A model generated the notes under the pieces. That model did no database searches. It was not told the origin of the DNA and was given only the letters and a program-made list of their open reading frames with translations. The position numbers were made by a program, and so were the translations under genes. DNA of 64,000 nucleotides from Nageia nagi (lineage: Eukaryota; Pinophyta): the NCBI GenBank assembly GCA_050084985.1, contig JBITNC010000001.1:126294001-126358000 (forward strand), read 5' to 3'. This document shows positions 11,690-23,129 of this stretch, piece after piece (positions within the stretch are counted from its first letter, which is position 1; every line of letters starts with the position of its first letter).

Positions 11690-13230
11690 TTTGTCAAAAT
11701 TCTAGTCTCCTTTATCTTTTAAAGAATTTGGAAATCTTGGCAACAAATGGTACCTTGGATTAAATGGAAGGGCTCTAGATTTCATAAAGGGATCTCTATT
11801 AATAAATTAAATATATGATGGTCTTCACAATTTCAACTTAATGGTATCCCTATAGCCTAGATTCAATGGGTGCATGCCTATAAATTTTTCAAATGAGGCA
11901 TTATTACTATTATAGATATTTTTGACAAGCACTCCAAGAATTGGATTCCTTGTGATCAATTCATGAATTCTTTTCACTTGAATGACTCAAACAAGGTCAT
12001 GTATGATATTATTATTAAGGTTACACCTATTTTAGATTTGTACAAAATTAGTGTAAAATCTTAGAATCCATGGTGTAAAGATTGGGGATGGTATCTTGAT
12101 ACCACTTTTCTTTACTATAGAGATACCTTGGGATACAATTGGCTTACTCCAATGTTGCCTATGGTTTTGTAGTTTAATAATAAATGGGATATAGTTTCCT
12201 AGAACACTAGGTGGAAGCAACACTTTAAAGCTACATGGACTTCATACAATGAATCAAATAATGCTTTTTTCATCTAGATTTTGCTTTACTAGACTCTCCC
12301 ATTAAGTTCTTTCCTTAAGTATCTTGGAGTCCCAAACCCTAGGTGTGCTTTTTGCAATGAACCTAAGGTCCATTATGCATGTATTTTGGTCTTATTCTAA
12401 GGCTATAATTTCTTAGAAATGGGTAGCTTCCTTTTTTTTCTCCATACATACCTTTATCATTTTCATGGTAGCATGCATTGGTAGGGGATTCTTTTACCCT
12501 CACCCTTCATCTGAAAACTGTTTGATAATTTTTTTGTTCCACATTTTCATTTCACATTTGGAAAACTAGAAATAAAGTGGTTTTCCAAGAAGCCATTCCT
12601 ATAATTCATTTTTTTCTACCTAACAAGATCAAGATATTTTTTGACATTTTGGTGCAAATTATTGATCAAGCTTAAAAGGTTGAGCTTGATTTATCCCATC
12701 TTTGTACTCTATTGGAGTATTGGGGCAATGCTCCTTATGATATTAATAAATTACCTCATAGTCTAACCTTTAAGGACCATTTGTGCTCTCATATAAGATG
12801 ATCTCACATGTTGCATTTATGATCACAATGTAATATTTAGACTTAGGATCGATCATCCCTTCCTTGGAAGCATTTGCATGATTCTAAGGCTAGCTATTCA
12901 TGACCTCCTATGGGATGGGACATGCAACCTCTAGGTGTCAATGCTCTAGGATGGAATGCTTTTCCACCTTCTACACTAACTAGCCAACAAGGGTGATCTC
13001 AACCTTTTTCTCCATAGCAAGCTTGAGGATGGGGTGATAAAGAAGCTAGCTTGCCTAGGACTAATGATGGTTGGGACCTTCACCCTCTACCATCTAATGA
13101 ATGGAATCATATGGTTCTTGTAAATGTGCCACCATAGGCTCTTCTCATTAGACTAATGCATGATTTGCTTTATTTTCTCAATATTCAATCATACGATTTT
13201 CTTAACCTATGATTAAGGTTAGGCATAAAG
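11690..13230 (+). pseudogene. C-terminal part of a plant LINE ORF2-like protein
   Basis: The frame runs from about 11,738 with a Trp-rich start (RIWKSWQQ, PWIKWKG), then blocks such as WIPCDQFMNSFHL and DIIIKVTPIL. Next comes a region like the reverse-transcriptase zinc-binding domain (zf-RVT): FFIWILLYWTLPLSSFLKYLG followed by CAFC, near 12,270-12,360. A frameshift near 12,370-12,540 leads into IWKTRNKVVFQEA at about 12,559. The W..RN..VF motif is typical of the tail of plant LINE ORF2. The same frame goes on to about 13,200 with a GW-rich tail. The reverse-transcriptase fingers and palm and the endonuclease are missing on the left, where the LTR element begins. Stops are TAG or TGA at probable Trp positions. 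The minus ORF at 12,032-12,223 is a shadow. Confidence 0.65.
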
Positions 13231-13259
13231 TTTTTGGGTTATGCTCTCTAGCACCCAAA

Positions 13260-15720
13260 AACTCCTTTTGTTGTAAAAGTTTGTTATTTTGATACAAGAA
13301 CTTTTCATCAAAAAAATTATTGATATATTTAATATCAAAAAAATGTTAAAGATGATATTATTAAATATATTTACCTGAAGTGGGAGAATTTTTGAATAGC
13401 AATCTTACTGATGATAAAAGAAATATAATTTTTTAAGTTATCTATTACCCTTATTCTTTTTTTCATAAGTAGTAATGTGAATCTTCAATTCTTAAAAGTA
13501 CTTATTTATATTTTGAATTTGTTGATATGGGTATTAAGTTAAAAATAAATAAATTAACCTTCAATATAATAAAATTAAAGTTTGTAAGTTCTATTTTAAT
13601 TCTTATATATAATTATTTGATGGCTTATATATGGTATATTCTATTAATTCAAATAATTAAATAAAAATTTTAATGAAAAGGTAGAGGATGATTTTAAATC
13701 TTTATATTAGGATAATATTGTTGTAGTTTAATATAGTATGATCAATTTCTTTTTAGAGAGGTATTAATTGAATTTATTAATCTTCTTAGAGTTGAAATTC
13801 ATCTTATAAGGATCCTAACTCAAGATAAAACAAGGGTAACCACTACCCATTGTAGCCCACCTAGTGAATGTTTTGATTGAACCCCCCAATTGATTATAAT
13901 ACAGTTGAAACATATCTGAACTGTAGCCATGTAGTACCACTAAGGATCCATCAAGTAGACTCAAACTTTTCTATATTTTATTGTTTGGAGTAATGAATAA
14001 AAATAATAATTAATGTTTTATTTTACATTGATATATTTGATGTGCATACATTAAGTTTTATATATGTAATTTTTTGAAGGAAGAAGTTATTAATATTATT
14101 TATATAAGATAAATATATGCACATCCTTAACAAAGATCTGCATTTGATTATTTTACAATTGTTAAATATTTAAAGTTACTTAATGTGTTGTATAATATAG
14201 CCTGTAAACAAAAATATTTTATAAATAAAAAATAATACCAATACAAATCCATATTGTAGTTATAATTAAAAATGAAGATAATTTTAGAATTGCTCATAGT
14301 GATCAAGAGTGTATTACAATTCATGAAGTAGATTGTATTTTTAGAACCAAAAGAATCACCAAATAGAAGAAATTATTGTTCAACAAATTACTCCTTAATT
14401 ATAGTGATACTATAGCCAGGTGAAAGTTTTAACATCATTCGTTATTCATATGGTAAATTAGCATTTGCATATATAAAGATACATGAAATCAAGATCCATC
14501 CTAGTTCTAATGGAATATAAAGATCTTGTAGGTGTTTAATTATTTTTATTAATTTTATCTCATATTTTTTTAAAAATATTTTAATCTTTTTTCTTAATAA
14601 AATGTACTTAAATTTTATCATAGCTCCCATGAACCATAATGAGTAATATAGAATCATTAAACTCCAAGAATAACATTGACTTTTACACTTAACCTTCATT
14701 ATAGAAAATACCAATTTTATTGACATACTTTTCATAAGTATTATTTATTATACAAATTACCAATTTTATTAATTATATATGTATTTAATTCATTTAGGCC
14801 AAAACCCTAGGTGTACCAAAACACATATCAATAGTCCCAACCAAGTATGATTACTATGGTAATTAGAATGATGATTGGTTTACTCTCAATCATCAAACTA
14901 ACCCAAATAAATGGCTAGTTTAGTCCCAACCAATTGATCATAAAAAAATTGATGGTTATTTAATATCCACCCAACAAGGATATAGTTAAAAAAATTGTGA
15001 TGATTATTTAATGTCCACCCAATAGAATGTGGTCACAATGCTCATAATTAGATATGATCAACAATGCAAGAAGGGATAGAAATACTCTCTAATTCTTACC
15101 CATTTTTTGATGCTCAAATGTGGTTACAACTAATTTTTTCTAATTTGTACTTTTGTACCATAACATTAGCACTAGTATCAACATTCACATTGGACTCTAT
15201 TTAATGAATGGTATTGAGATGAATGTTACATGTGGTCAATATGCTTATTGTTTTTGCTAATCACCTTTTTATTTAATATATAATGCTTATGAGGTAGTGT
15301 TATACCATGAATGTCCTTAAGCATACCATGAATATGAGGTAAACATTCCATCTTGCAATTACAATGCCTATTTTTTCCTACCAAGAACCATATACTCAAA
15401 TATATGTTAGCACTATATTAGGGTTTTAGGTCATATCTAGCTCAAACTATCATGTTTACTAAGGTGTGGTGATAAATATGAAGGAATGGTAGCATAAAAG
15501 TAGAGGTTAGTACAGGTGCTAAGGATAGTGTGGATACTAATAATATTAAGGTAAAGGAATTTTAGGATTTGATCCAGTGAATACAATTTTCCCCCAAGTT
15601 GTTATGTTACATTATATTTGATTATAAAATATAATAGTAAATTTGCATATGTGATATTGATGAATAACATAATTGACTAATAATACCTTTATTTATATTT
15701 GGTACAGTGTTGTTAATTCC
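13260..15720. other. AT-rich stretch without a recognisable gene
   Basis: I see no domain, LTR boundary or repeat structure here. Only short AT-rich frames occur, including a 97-codon minus ORF at 14,442-14,735 with no family resemblance. The first ~60 bases may be the 3' UTR of the LINE. Confidence 0.5.
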
Positions 15721-15761
15721 TTAAGGACAAATAACTAATGTCTAAGAGTTGGAAATAGTAC

Positions 15762-16490
15762 ATGGTGTGGAGGGATATCCTTACAGATGATGAGCTAGCT
15801 ATGCTTCACATTGTCAACATGCGTGACTTGTTGCATGCTCCATATATTTGGGTAGATAAGGAATTACTCATAGACATCATGGAGAGATGGTTTGAAAAGA
15901 CCAATACCTTTCATTTACTAATTACAGGGGTTACCATCATTTTCAAGGATATACATTGGATCCTATGGGTGCCTATAAAAGGAAATCCCATCTTCTTGAA
16001 GGATAACATGAGTGACACATACTATGATACCCTCTTTAAATGATTGAAGGGGTTAGATGATTATCATGAAGGTAAGAGGCATGCATACATTCATTAGTCT
16101 TTAAAGGGTAAAATTAAAAGGTTCAAGTAGGTTTTAATGATTATGTATGCATGCATTAATAGCATTGTATACCCAAAAAATAATCACATGGTGTTCCCTC
16201 TTGGTTTAATTCACATGGTATACTAGATGCATAGGATATACAATATGCATAGGCCCCATATATCATCACTCAAATGTATCATGACTTGCACAATTTTGTG
16301 AAGGTGTAAAAGAATGAAAGGAGGATTACATAATCATTTGTGTTACAATATTGGGCTTATGAGCATATTTCATTTATTTGGCCAAGGGAACTACTAGCAC
16401 CTAGGACATTTGTAGACCATCCTACATGGTATTCGTGGGCCAAGGCAGGCAAAGTGACATGGCTTGAGTGTGGAAGCCTACTTGAAAGTA
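15762..16490 (+). pseudogene. Plant mobile domain (PMD) protein relic
   Basis: The first ORF (93 codons, 15,762-16,043) has the order expected for the aminotransferase-like plant mobile domain: an N-terminal helix with MRDLLHAPYIWVDKELLID, then IMERWFEKTNTFHLL, TGVTIIFKDIHWIL and VPIKGNPI. This corresponds to the family's ERW..ETHTFHLP .. GE.T.TL.D....LGLPI.G pattern. After several stops and frame changes, a second ORF from 16,340 contains LQYWAYEHISFIWP, matching the family's LQ.WAWEH....RP block. PMD is found in MAIN/MAIL-type host proteins and in plant DNA transposons and retrotransposons. The broken, isolated state suggests a transposon-borne copy. Similarity ends near 16,490. Confidence 0.7.
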
Positions 16491-16493
16491 ATA

Positions 16494-16721
16494 GACTATC
16501 TTATGTAGGGAAGAATAATTACCAACTACTAAAGGGATTTGGATTTGTAACCTATTTAATTGTAGATAGAGTCTCTCTAGTTTGTCAAGCCTTCCAAATT
16601 CTAATGGAATGATTCCTATAAAGCTATTAGGGCCCAAACTCAAACTTACTAGAGATGTGCAATTCCTGAAATAATTGGGAATGCTTTCAATCAAATAATT
16701 GTATGGTAAGAGTGAGATCAT
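16494..16721 (-). pseudogene. Leucine-rich-repeat gene fragment, antisense
   Basis: The first 76 codons of a 99-codon minus ORF read as about two and a half plant extracellular LRRs: SIPNYFRNCTSLVSLSL, PNSFIGIIPLEFGRLDKLE, LYLQLNRL and IPLVVGNYSSL. The spacing (about 24 residues) and the IP...GN/NC..L..L.L..N signature are those of LRR receptor-like kinases or LRR receptor-like proteins. No signal peptide, transmembrane segment or kinase is nearby, so this is a captured or stranded fragment. The remaining codons up to 16,422 lie antisense to the PMD relic and show no LRR pattern. Confidence 0.7.
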
Positions 16722-18335
16722 TGTATGCCCAAACTCATCTATACTTTATAATTAAAAAAAAATTATGTGGGTTTTAGAGTGAGATAATAGTAGATATTAC
16801 ATATGGTATCAAAACCAAGATTAAACACAAGTGGGCCTATGGATTAACTACTTGCTATAAGAGTGTGATAGGTTTAGTTGTTTCAAAAATATGGTAAACA
16901 AGTATTAGTGCTATGTGGATAAAATTGTAATATCTTATACGCATTTGTTTGAATATCAATAATTGGTAAGGATTAACTCCTAGAATTTATTGAGATTAAT
17001 ATTTTATTGATAAAAGATAAATTATCCATTGTTATGTAGATAATTGATATATGTTTTATACCTATACTAGGATCAAATAGATGAGATATATATTTGAAGT
17101 GTATATATTATATTGCTAACATTTTATGGATGCATTATGATATAGAACTCTTAGTGTTTCAAATTTCAAAAAGAAAGTAATATGCTCAAGGATTTGACAA
17201 CAAAAAAAGAACAACAAATGAGGTATATTTTTGGATATGTTGAGTAACTTATAAAAAATTGATAATAAGTACTAAAAAATTTATAAATTTTGAGATGGTT
17301 GATTTACACTTTGAAATTAGATATAGGAATCTAATTTTAAGATAGTGCTTAATATATTTTATTGGTATCAACTATTTTTTTGAATACTTATGATCAAACT
17401 TTAGACTTATTTTATTGATGAACACTAAGTATGAAAATGTTCATGGAATTTTCTAGAGAAGTAGAAACATTATCATGAGTATTGTTGAATTGAAAACATT
17501 TGGATGTTTTCAACGTAAACATGTGACAATAACTATTTAGGTATTACTTTTCTTTAATGATTATAGAGTTCAACCTAGTAGATTATAATACCTAAACTTG
17601 GAAAGTATAGATGAGAAACCAATGTTTGACAAATAACTTGATCTCTTTAGTAGTTCTAATAGCATTGTGATATTGTGAAATTTTCCTTTTTACTTGTTTA
17701 TCAACTTGCTAATATAGAGCCAATGTGTAAATTAGGTCTATCCAACCTATTTTATCATAAGAAGATTGAATATCAAGATGTTATATGAATATAGGAATCA
17801 TAGAATTTGGTTCTAGTAAGGAAATGTTGGAAGTATGAGTGTGGACCAAAGGATTGGCAAGATACACTATGGTAGAAAAATATATGCTATGATGAACACT
17901 TTTCCTTTATTCTATAAAGAATGGAATATGGAATTTATTTTTTAATGCATGAAGTATTGTTAACATATATATGAAATTGTGTTTATTATTAGATGTATAT
18001 GAGGTTTTAATATGAATAAATCCATGTTAAGTTTGATTACATGAAATGATCAAATACATAACATGTGATAGCAATGTTACTAAGAACTTATGCTAGACAT
18101 AGGCATGGAATATGAAAAATATCTTTTATAATAATCAATGAATGTATAGTAAGAACCTTTTTTATGTTATTTTTGGTATTTTCTTTGAGTAACTATCAAT
18201 AATGTTTAATGAAACACTTAATGAAAGTAAATCATGGGATGTGTACTATGTTTCCTTGAGAGGAATATTATCAAAATACATATATAGAATGAAGTTATGC
18301 ATTGAGAAACAAAGAAAGGTCTTAATCATGACTTA
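16722..18335. other. AT-rich stretch with one PBS-like site, no gene recognised
   Basis: At 16,804-16,816 TGGTATCAAAACC resembles the initiator-Met PBS with two G-to-A-type differences, preceded by ...ATATTACATA. It could mark the 5' end of a decayed retroelement, but no matching LTR or gag was found. The 63-codon ORF at 18,202-18,393 runs into the copia LTR and is not called. Confidence 0.35.
18331..18335. other. Left target-site duplication of copia-1
   Basis: ACTTA directly precedes the TGTTGG terminus. The right flank at 27,442-27,446 is ACCTA, a 4 of 5 match consistent with one C-to-T change. Confidence 0.5.
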
Positions 18336-19476
18336 TGTTGGACTAGAAATGATACTAAGATGGGGGGTGAATCAATGTGTACTTAAAACTTGAGGCTTAT
18401 AAATAAATCTAGAATAAAAATATTTTTAAACATATAAGAACAACACATAATAAAGCATTTAACAAGGTTCTCCATCATGTTACATCCCTTGAAAGGGATA
18501 CTTAGATCATGGTCCAAATCTAATTTAGTAGTAAAGCACCCACTTTACAAAAGTTTACCAATACCCATCATATGGAGCATAAACTTCATATTTTGTAGCA
18601 CCCACTATAGTGAGCACCAACCCCTTTGGCCAAGCACCAACTTGATAGATCTTCATATGAAGGTTTTGAAAACTTGCCAACTCTATTATAAAGATCCCTA
18701 ATGGTATAACTCAACAAAGAATACACCTTGGCTATCTATTGATGATATATAATGGTATACCTCAACAAAACATACACCTCATCATTGCATAGGGCTTATT
18801 GTCATCACATAAGGATTGTAAGCTCCACATAACCTTGTTTCCTCTACATAAGGATTTTGGTCTCAGCACAAGCTTGTTCTAATCACTTAAGAGCTTAGAA
18901 TATCACATAAGTACTACCACATAAGCTTCCACATAGGCTTTCATCTATCTACATAATACTATATCTATTTGCATAATCCTTGTATTGACTACATAAGCCA
19001 TTTTTTGACCACATAAATCTTGATTTGATCACATAAGAACTTCTTCCTTTTCATAAGCCTTATTTTGATTGCATAAGCCTTGATTGACCATATAAGAACT
19101 TGCTACTCTGCATAAACTATGTTTTGACTGTATAAACTTGTTTTCCATCACATAAGCTATAACTTATTTGTATAAGGCTATAATTCTCTGTATAAACCAT
19201 TTAAGCCTTCACATGAGGGTTTGCCACTCTGTATATGCCATTTAAGCCTCCATAAAAGCATTTTCCTCATCACATAAGGCATCCTTTGCTTACATAAACA
19301 TGTGGTTATCTACATAAGGTATCATTTGATTGCATAAATATGTGGTTTTTTGTATAAGATGTTCTAATACCCAATAGCTTTGTATGAGGACTTGTCTTTG
19401 ATATTGTGGCATTATGACCTCCACATGCACACATTTTGCCATAATGATAATCATGAACATAAGCATATGGCCAACA
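18336..19476 (-). repeat. 3' LTR of copia-1 (1,141 bp)
   Basis: On the plus strand it begins TGTTGGACTA and ends GGCCAACA, an inverted terminal TGTTGG/CCAACA. It matches 25,421-27,441 along most of its length but lacks about 0.87 kb present there. From about 18,790 to 19,380 it is filled with short degenerate repeats of the type CATAAGCCTTGATTTGACCA. Confidence 0.85.
18785..19385. repeat. Degenerate CATAAG-centred minisatellite inside the copia-1 3' LTR
   Basis: The core ACATAAG/GCATAAG, with a following TTGATTTGACC or AACTTG, recurs roughly every 18-26 bases, about 25 times. Spacing and sequence are irregular, so it is an internal LTR repeat rather than a CRISPR-like array. The partner tract is at about 26,460-27,320. 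Confidence 0.75.
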
Positions 19477-19490
19477 ATCCCCCCCTTTGG
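19477..19490 (-). other. Polypurine tract of copia-1
   Basis: The minus strand reads CCAAAGGGGGGGAT immediately before TGTTGG, the classic copia PPT-LTR junction. Confidence 0.9.
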
Positions 19491-20547
19491 CATTGTAATC
19501 AAAATTTCAAGTAAGAACACAACCAACTTATCATGCCAAACATAATCACTCTCCCCCTTTTTTACAATAGTGTCAAATATAATCATTAGCAAAATAGGAA
19601 ATACACCTTTAGCCAATAGAGACTCCATGCTTGAATAATTAACCATTAAAGCAACCAATAATAGTATTTTTAAACACTAGCCTTCAACATAAAAGATAAA
19701 CTTCAATAAACTTACATGGCTTCACTTTCATTACTAGCAGACTGAATATCAAATAGTAGTAGTACTAGTAGTTCCATGGTAATGAAGATTACTTTTACCA
19801 AAACACCAACAATAATGAAATTATGAAAATGTGAACTTGTAAGAGTATGTACTTCAAAACTATTAGCTAATAAATGAATATAGATTTTCCAATCAAAGAA
19901 AGGGGAATGTTTTTTTGACAAGAATAATAATATGAAAAAAGTAACAACAAGATCAACATTATGATACTACAGGAAATGGAATCTTATAAGACAACACAGT
20001 CTCACTTAGAAGCACTCAAACAAATCCAAATCCATCATCTTATAGAGATAATATACCCATGATAATTGTAATGACTATAGTCTATGTGCTATAAGAACAA
20101 GCCATTAGTTATTGTAACAACTTTGATAAAACAACAAACCCAACAAGAATTGCAACACTATTAATGACAATAATAGGTAACATTGGTATGCTTAAGCATA
20201 ACATATCTCCATCAACCTATATGACAAATTTGAAAACAAAATATGTAGCATTATTTGAATAGTGTAATCAATGAACACAATAAACTATATTAACAAACTT
20301 GATATACTTGGCTCCCCCTTACTCAAAATAAACTTGATTTGGAAAAATTGTGAAAAAATGACACAACATAATACACCCCTTTATTGCAAAAATTGACCTC
20401 TTGATTAAAATAAGAAAAATAACTATCCATTCAAAAATTAAAGAGTTAAAAAGATATAAAATAGGAATTGCTCTCCCTGATACTATGCCCAACATAAATT
20501 GCTCAGTTCTTTGAAAGAGTGATCACTCTTAACTTGGTCCTTAGGTA
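19491..20547 (-). other. 3' non-coding part of copia-1
   Basis: About 1 kb separates the RNase H end from the PPT. Minus ORFs at 19,290-19,658 and 19,712-19,921 run through it. I recognise no envelope-like or other domain, and the first one crosses into the LTR. It holds nothing else that I can support. Confidence 0.5.
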
Positions 20548-22394
20548 CTAGAAAGTGAACTTTGGTAATGGCTTGGTGAATATGTCATCCACTTGGTTTG
20601 AGGTAGGAAAAAGCTCCAACTTGGCTTCTCTTTTAGCGACATTTTCCTTCAAGAAAAGATATTGTATGGCAATGTGCTTTGTCTTGGAATGCATGATGGG
20701 GTTTTTGGATAAGTTAATGGTTGATGTATTGTCACAAAATAGAGGAATAGGATCAGCATAGATAATACCTAGATATTTCAACACTTGTGTGCAACAAGAT
20801 GCAACTACAATATACTTTGTCTCAACTATTGAAAGGGATATTAAGTCTTGTTTCTTACTATGCCAAGATACTAGATTTTGGCCAAGATAAAATGCTCCAC
20901 CACTAGTGCTTTTTCTATCATCTACACATCCAACCCAATCAACATTCAAGTAATTAAACAATGTGAATTCTATACCTTTGGGGTAACATAGGCCAAACTC
21001 CAGGGTGCCTTTCAGATATTTGATGATCCTCTTCATAGCTTGCACATGTACCTCCTTTGGATTAGCTTAAAATTTGACAACCATGCAAATAACCTACAGT
21101 ATGTATGGTATTGTAGCAATCAAATAGAGCAAGTTACAAATCATGGATCTATATAGGATATGATCAACACTAGGAGAGGTATCCATATTTCTCATTTTTC
21201 AATTGATTTTCATGGGAGTGCTAATAATTTTGCTATCCTCCATATCAAATTTCTTCAACATCTCTTTAACATACTTGACTTGAGAGATAAAAGTCCCTTT
21301 TTTCTTATTGATTTACTTGTAGGCTAAGGAAATGAAAGAGCTCACCAATCATATACATTTCAAATACCTTCTTCATCTTGCTTGCAAAATCATTGCACAA
21401 GTTATTCTTGTAGCTACCAAAATTGATATCATGAACATAAACAACAATGATTATCAAATGTCCAATCTCATGTTTCACAAACAAATTATTTCCTACTATC
21501 CGTTGTTTGAACCCTTATTCTAAAAGGCACCTATCTAGTATGGCATACCAAGCTCTATAAGCTTATTTTAGTCCATATAAGGCTTTCTTCAATTTACATA
21601 CTACATTAGGATCCTTTCCCAACTAGAATCCATCCAATTATTCTATGTAGACCTCTTCTTCTAAGACACCATTCAAAAATGCAGCCTTGACATCCATTTG
21701 AAAGATTTTAAAAATTTTGTATGCAACTAAGGCTAAAAAAATTCTAATGGTTTCAAGTCTACTACTGGAGAACAAGTCTCATCAAAATTAATACCTTTTT
21801 ATCTAAACATAACCTTTACATACTAGTCTTGCCTTATTTTTGAAAACTTTTCCTTATTCATTCAACTTGTTCTTGAAATCCATTTTGTGTGAATGACATT
21901 CTTGCTTATAGGCTAAGGTACAATCTCCCATGTTTAACTCTTCTCAATATGATCTAATTTTTCTTCCATGGTTTTTACCCAATGCTCATATTTTTATGCC
22001 TCTACCATAGATTTAGGCTCAATGTGAGATACCAAGGAGTAAGTTATGTGCTCTTGAGTTGGTGCAATCCTTCTTATAGTTTGAATATTAGTTCTAATAT
22101 CTCAAATGATTTGATCCTTAAGATGGTTCTTTTCAACTTGTCAGGTAGGTATCTTTTTGCTAGTTGGAGTTGTTGGAGTGGTCGATTTTGGTTGCTTTTC
22201 TTTTGGTGCTTCATGTTTATCTTCTTTAATCACTTCCTTATAGGTGGGATAGTTTACTTCATTTTTGGTTTGAGAATCTATGCCTTCATCTACATTGACA
22301 TCAATACTTTCAACTATTTTTGTAAGCCTTTTCTTGTAGCATCTATAAGCCTTACTTTTAGATGAGTATCTAGGAAGTATACCTTCATCTACTT
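20548..22394 (-). pseudogene. pol: Copia-1 reverse transcriptase and RNase H
   Basis: The RNase H part is an uninterrupted 165-codon ORF (20,548-21,045). It starts MKRIIKYLKGTLEFGLCY and contains DWVGCVDDRKSTSGG, NLVSWHSKKQ, SLSIVETKYI and CDNTSTINLSKNP, and ends at DDIFTKPLP, the standard copia sequence of motifs. Upstream, reading right to left from about 22,394, come FLGYSSKSKAYRCY-type and integrase-tail sequence. The RT follows, with [28 protein letters not shown] and a degraded active-site region near 21,420 where the YVDD box reads YVHD. Stops and frameshifts are frequent in the RT half. The plus ORFs at 20,555 and 21,982 are shadows. Confidence 0.85.
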
Positions 22395-22880
22395 TCTATT
22401 CAAAATGGCCAACATTGTTTTTAGTTCTCTTGAACTAATCTTTTCCATATTGTCCAAGTTGATTTTCCCAAGTCTCTTATTCTAAAACCATCTTATATCC
22501 TCTTAGCTCATCATGCAAGAATATTCAATATTCTCTACAAGAGTATAAAGATTATAGGATATTCTCATGCCATGAGCAACTATCTTTCTAATGCTTGTTC
22601 TTTTAATTTCATAACCATGCTTTTTAAACATCATATCATTAACTTTATCATAGATTTAGCTACCACTTAGTATATTGTATTTTAAGCCAACAAAAAGGAG
22701 CACATCTTTAGTCTTGAATCTACTATCTCCTAATATTGTAGTAGCTTTTTCAACTATCTTGGATCCATCATTATTTCCAAAATTAACTAAACCACCATCA
22801 TGTTGTTGCAAGTCCTCAAGGCTTTATTTATCACTAGTCATGTGTTTAGAATAGCCATTGTCAAAAATCTATGGCTTAGT
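22395..22880 (-). pseudogene. pol: Copia-1 protease and GAG-pre-integrase region
   Basis: On the minus strand the protease active-site block reads DNGYSKHMTS at about 22,835-22,863, where DSG is usual, so the Ser codon has mutated. It is followed by LEDLQQHDGG, GSKIVEKATT, KDVLLFVGLKYN and FKKHGYEIKR, then HGMRISYNLYTL, as in the pre-integrase linker of this copia lineage. The HHCC entry reads LGKINLDNMEKISSRELKTML. It then jumps to the integrase C-terminal tail at about 22,395, so the D-D-E catalytic core (about 200 residues) is absent. Confidence 0.75.
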
Positions 22881-23129
22881 ATTGCTTTGAGCTTTCAAGG
22901 AAGTTTGGACAATAAGAGATTAATTGATATTGATGCTCTTTTTTCTCTAGACTTGCCTAAGCTTGGTTCTAGCTTCAATGTTATTATTGTTCAACGGGAA
23001 TCATCTTCATCTATATGATTTTTGTTCCTTATATATTGCTTTCTATAGTGTTGGATGAATTGGTGAGAGTTTGTAGATTGAATTCTATTAAACTTTGCAA
23101 TGTGGTCAAGAATGTGATACTTATATTAC

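Noticed and set aside
12032-12223. 63-codon minus ORF
   Set aside because: Shadow of the LINE ORF2-like frame on the plus strand.
14442-14735. 97-codon minus ORF
   Set aside because: No domain, no neighbouring element and composition typical of random AT-rich sequence.
18785-19385. Regular CATAAG repeats resembling a CRISPR array
   Set aside because: Unit length and sequence vary, there are no identical repeats with unique spacers, and the tract lies within a defined plant copia LTR.
19290-19658. 122-codon minus ORF as an envelope-like gene of copia-1
   Set aside because: It crosses the PPT and enters the LTR, and shows neither a signal peptide nor a convincing membrane anchor.
21982-22365. 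127-codon hydrophobic plus ORF
   Set aside because: It is antisense to the copia-1 integrase tail and RT linker. Hydrophobicity arises from reading Lys/Glu/Thr codons in reverse.
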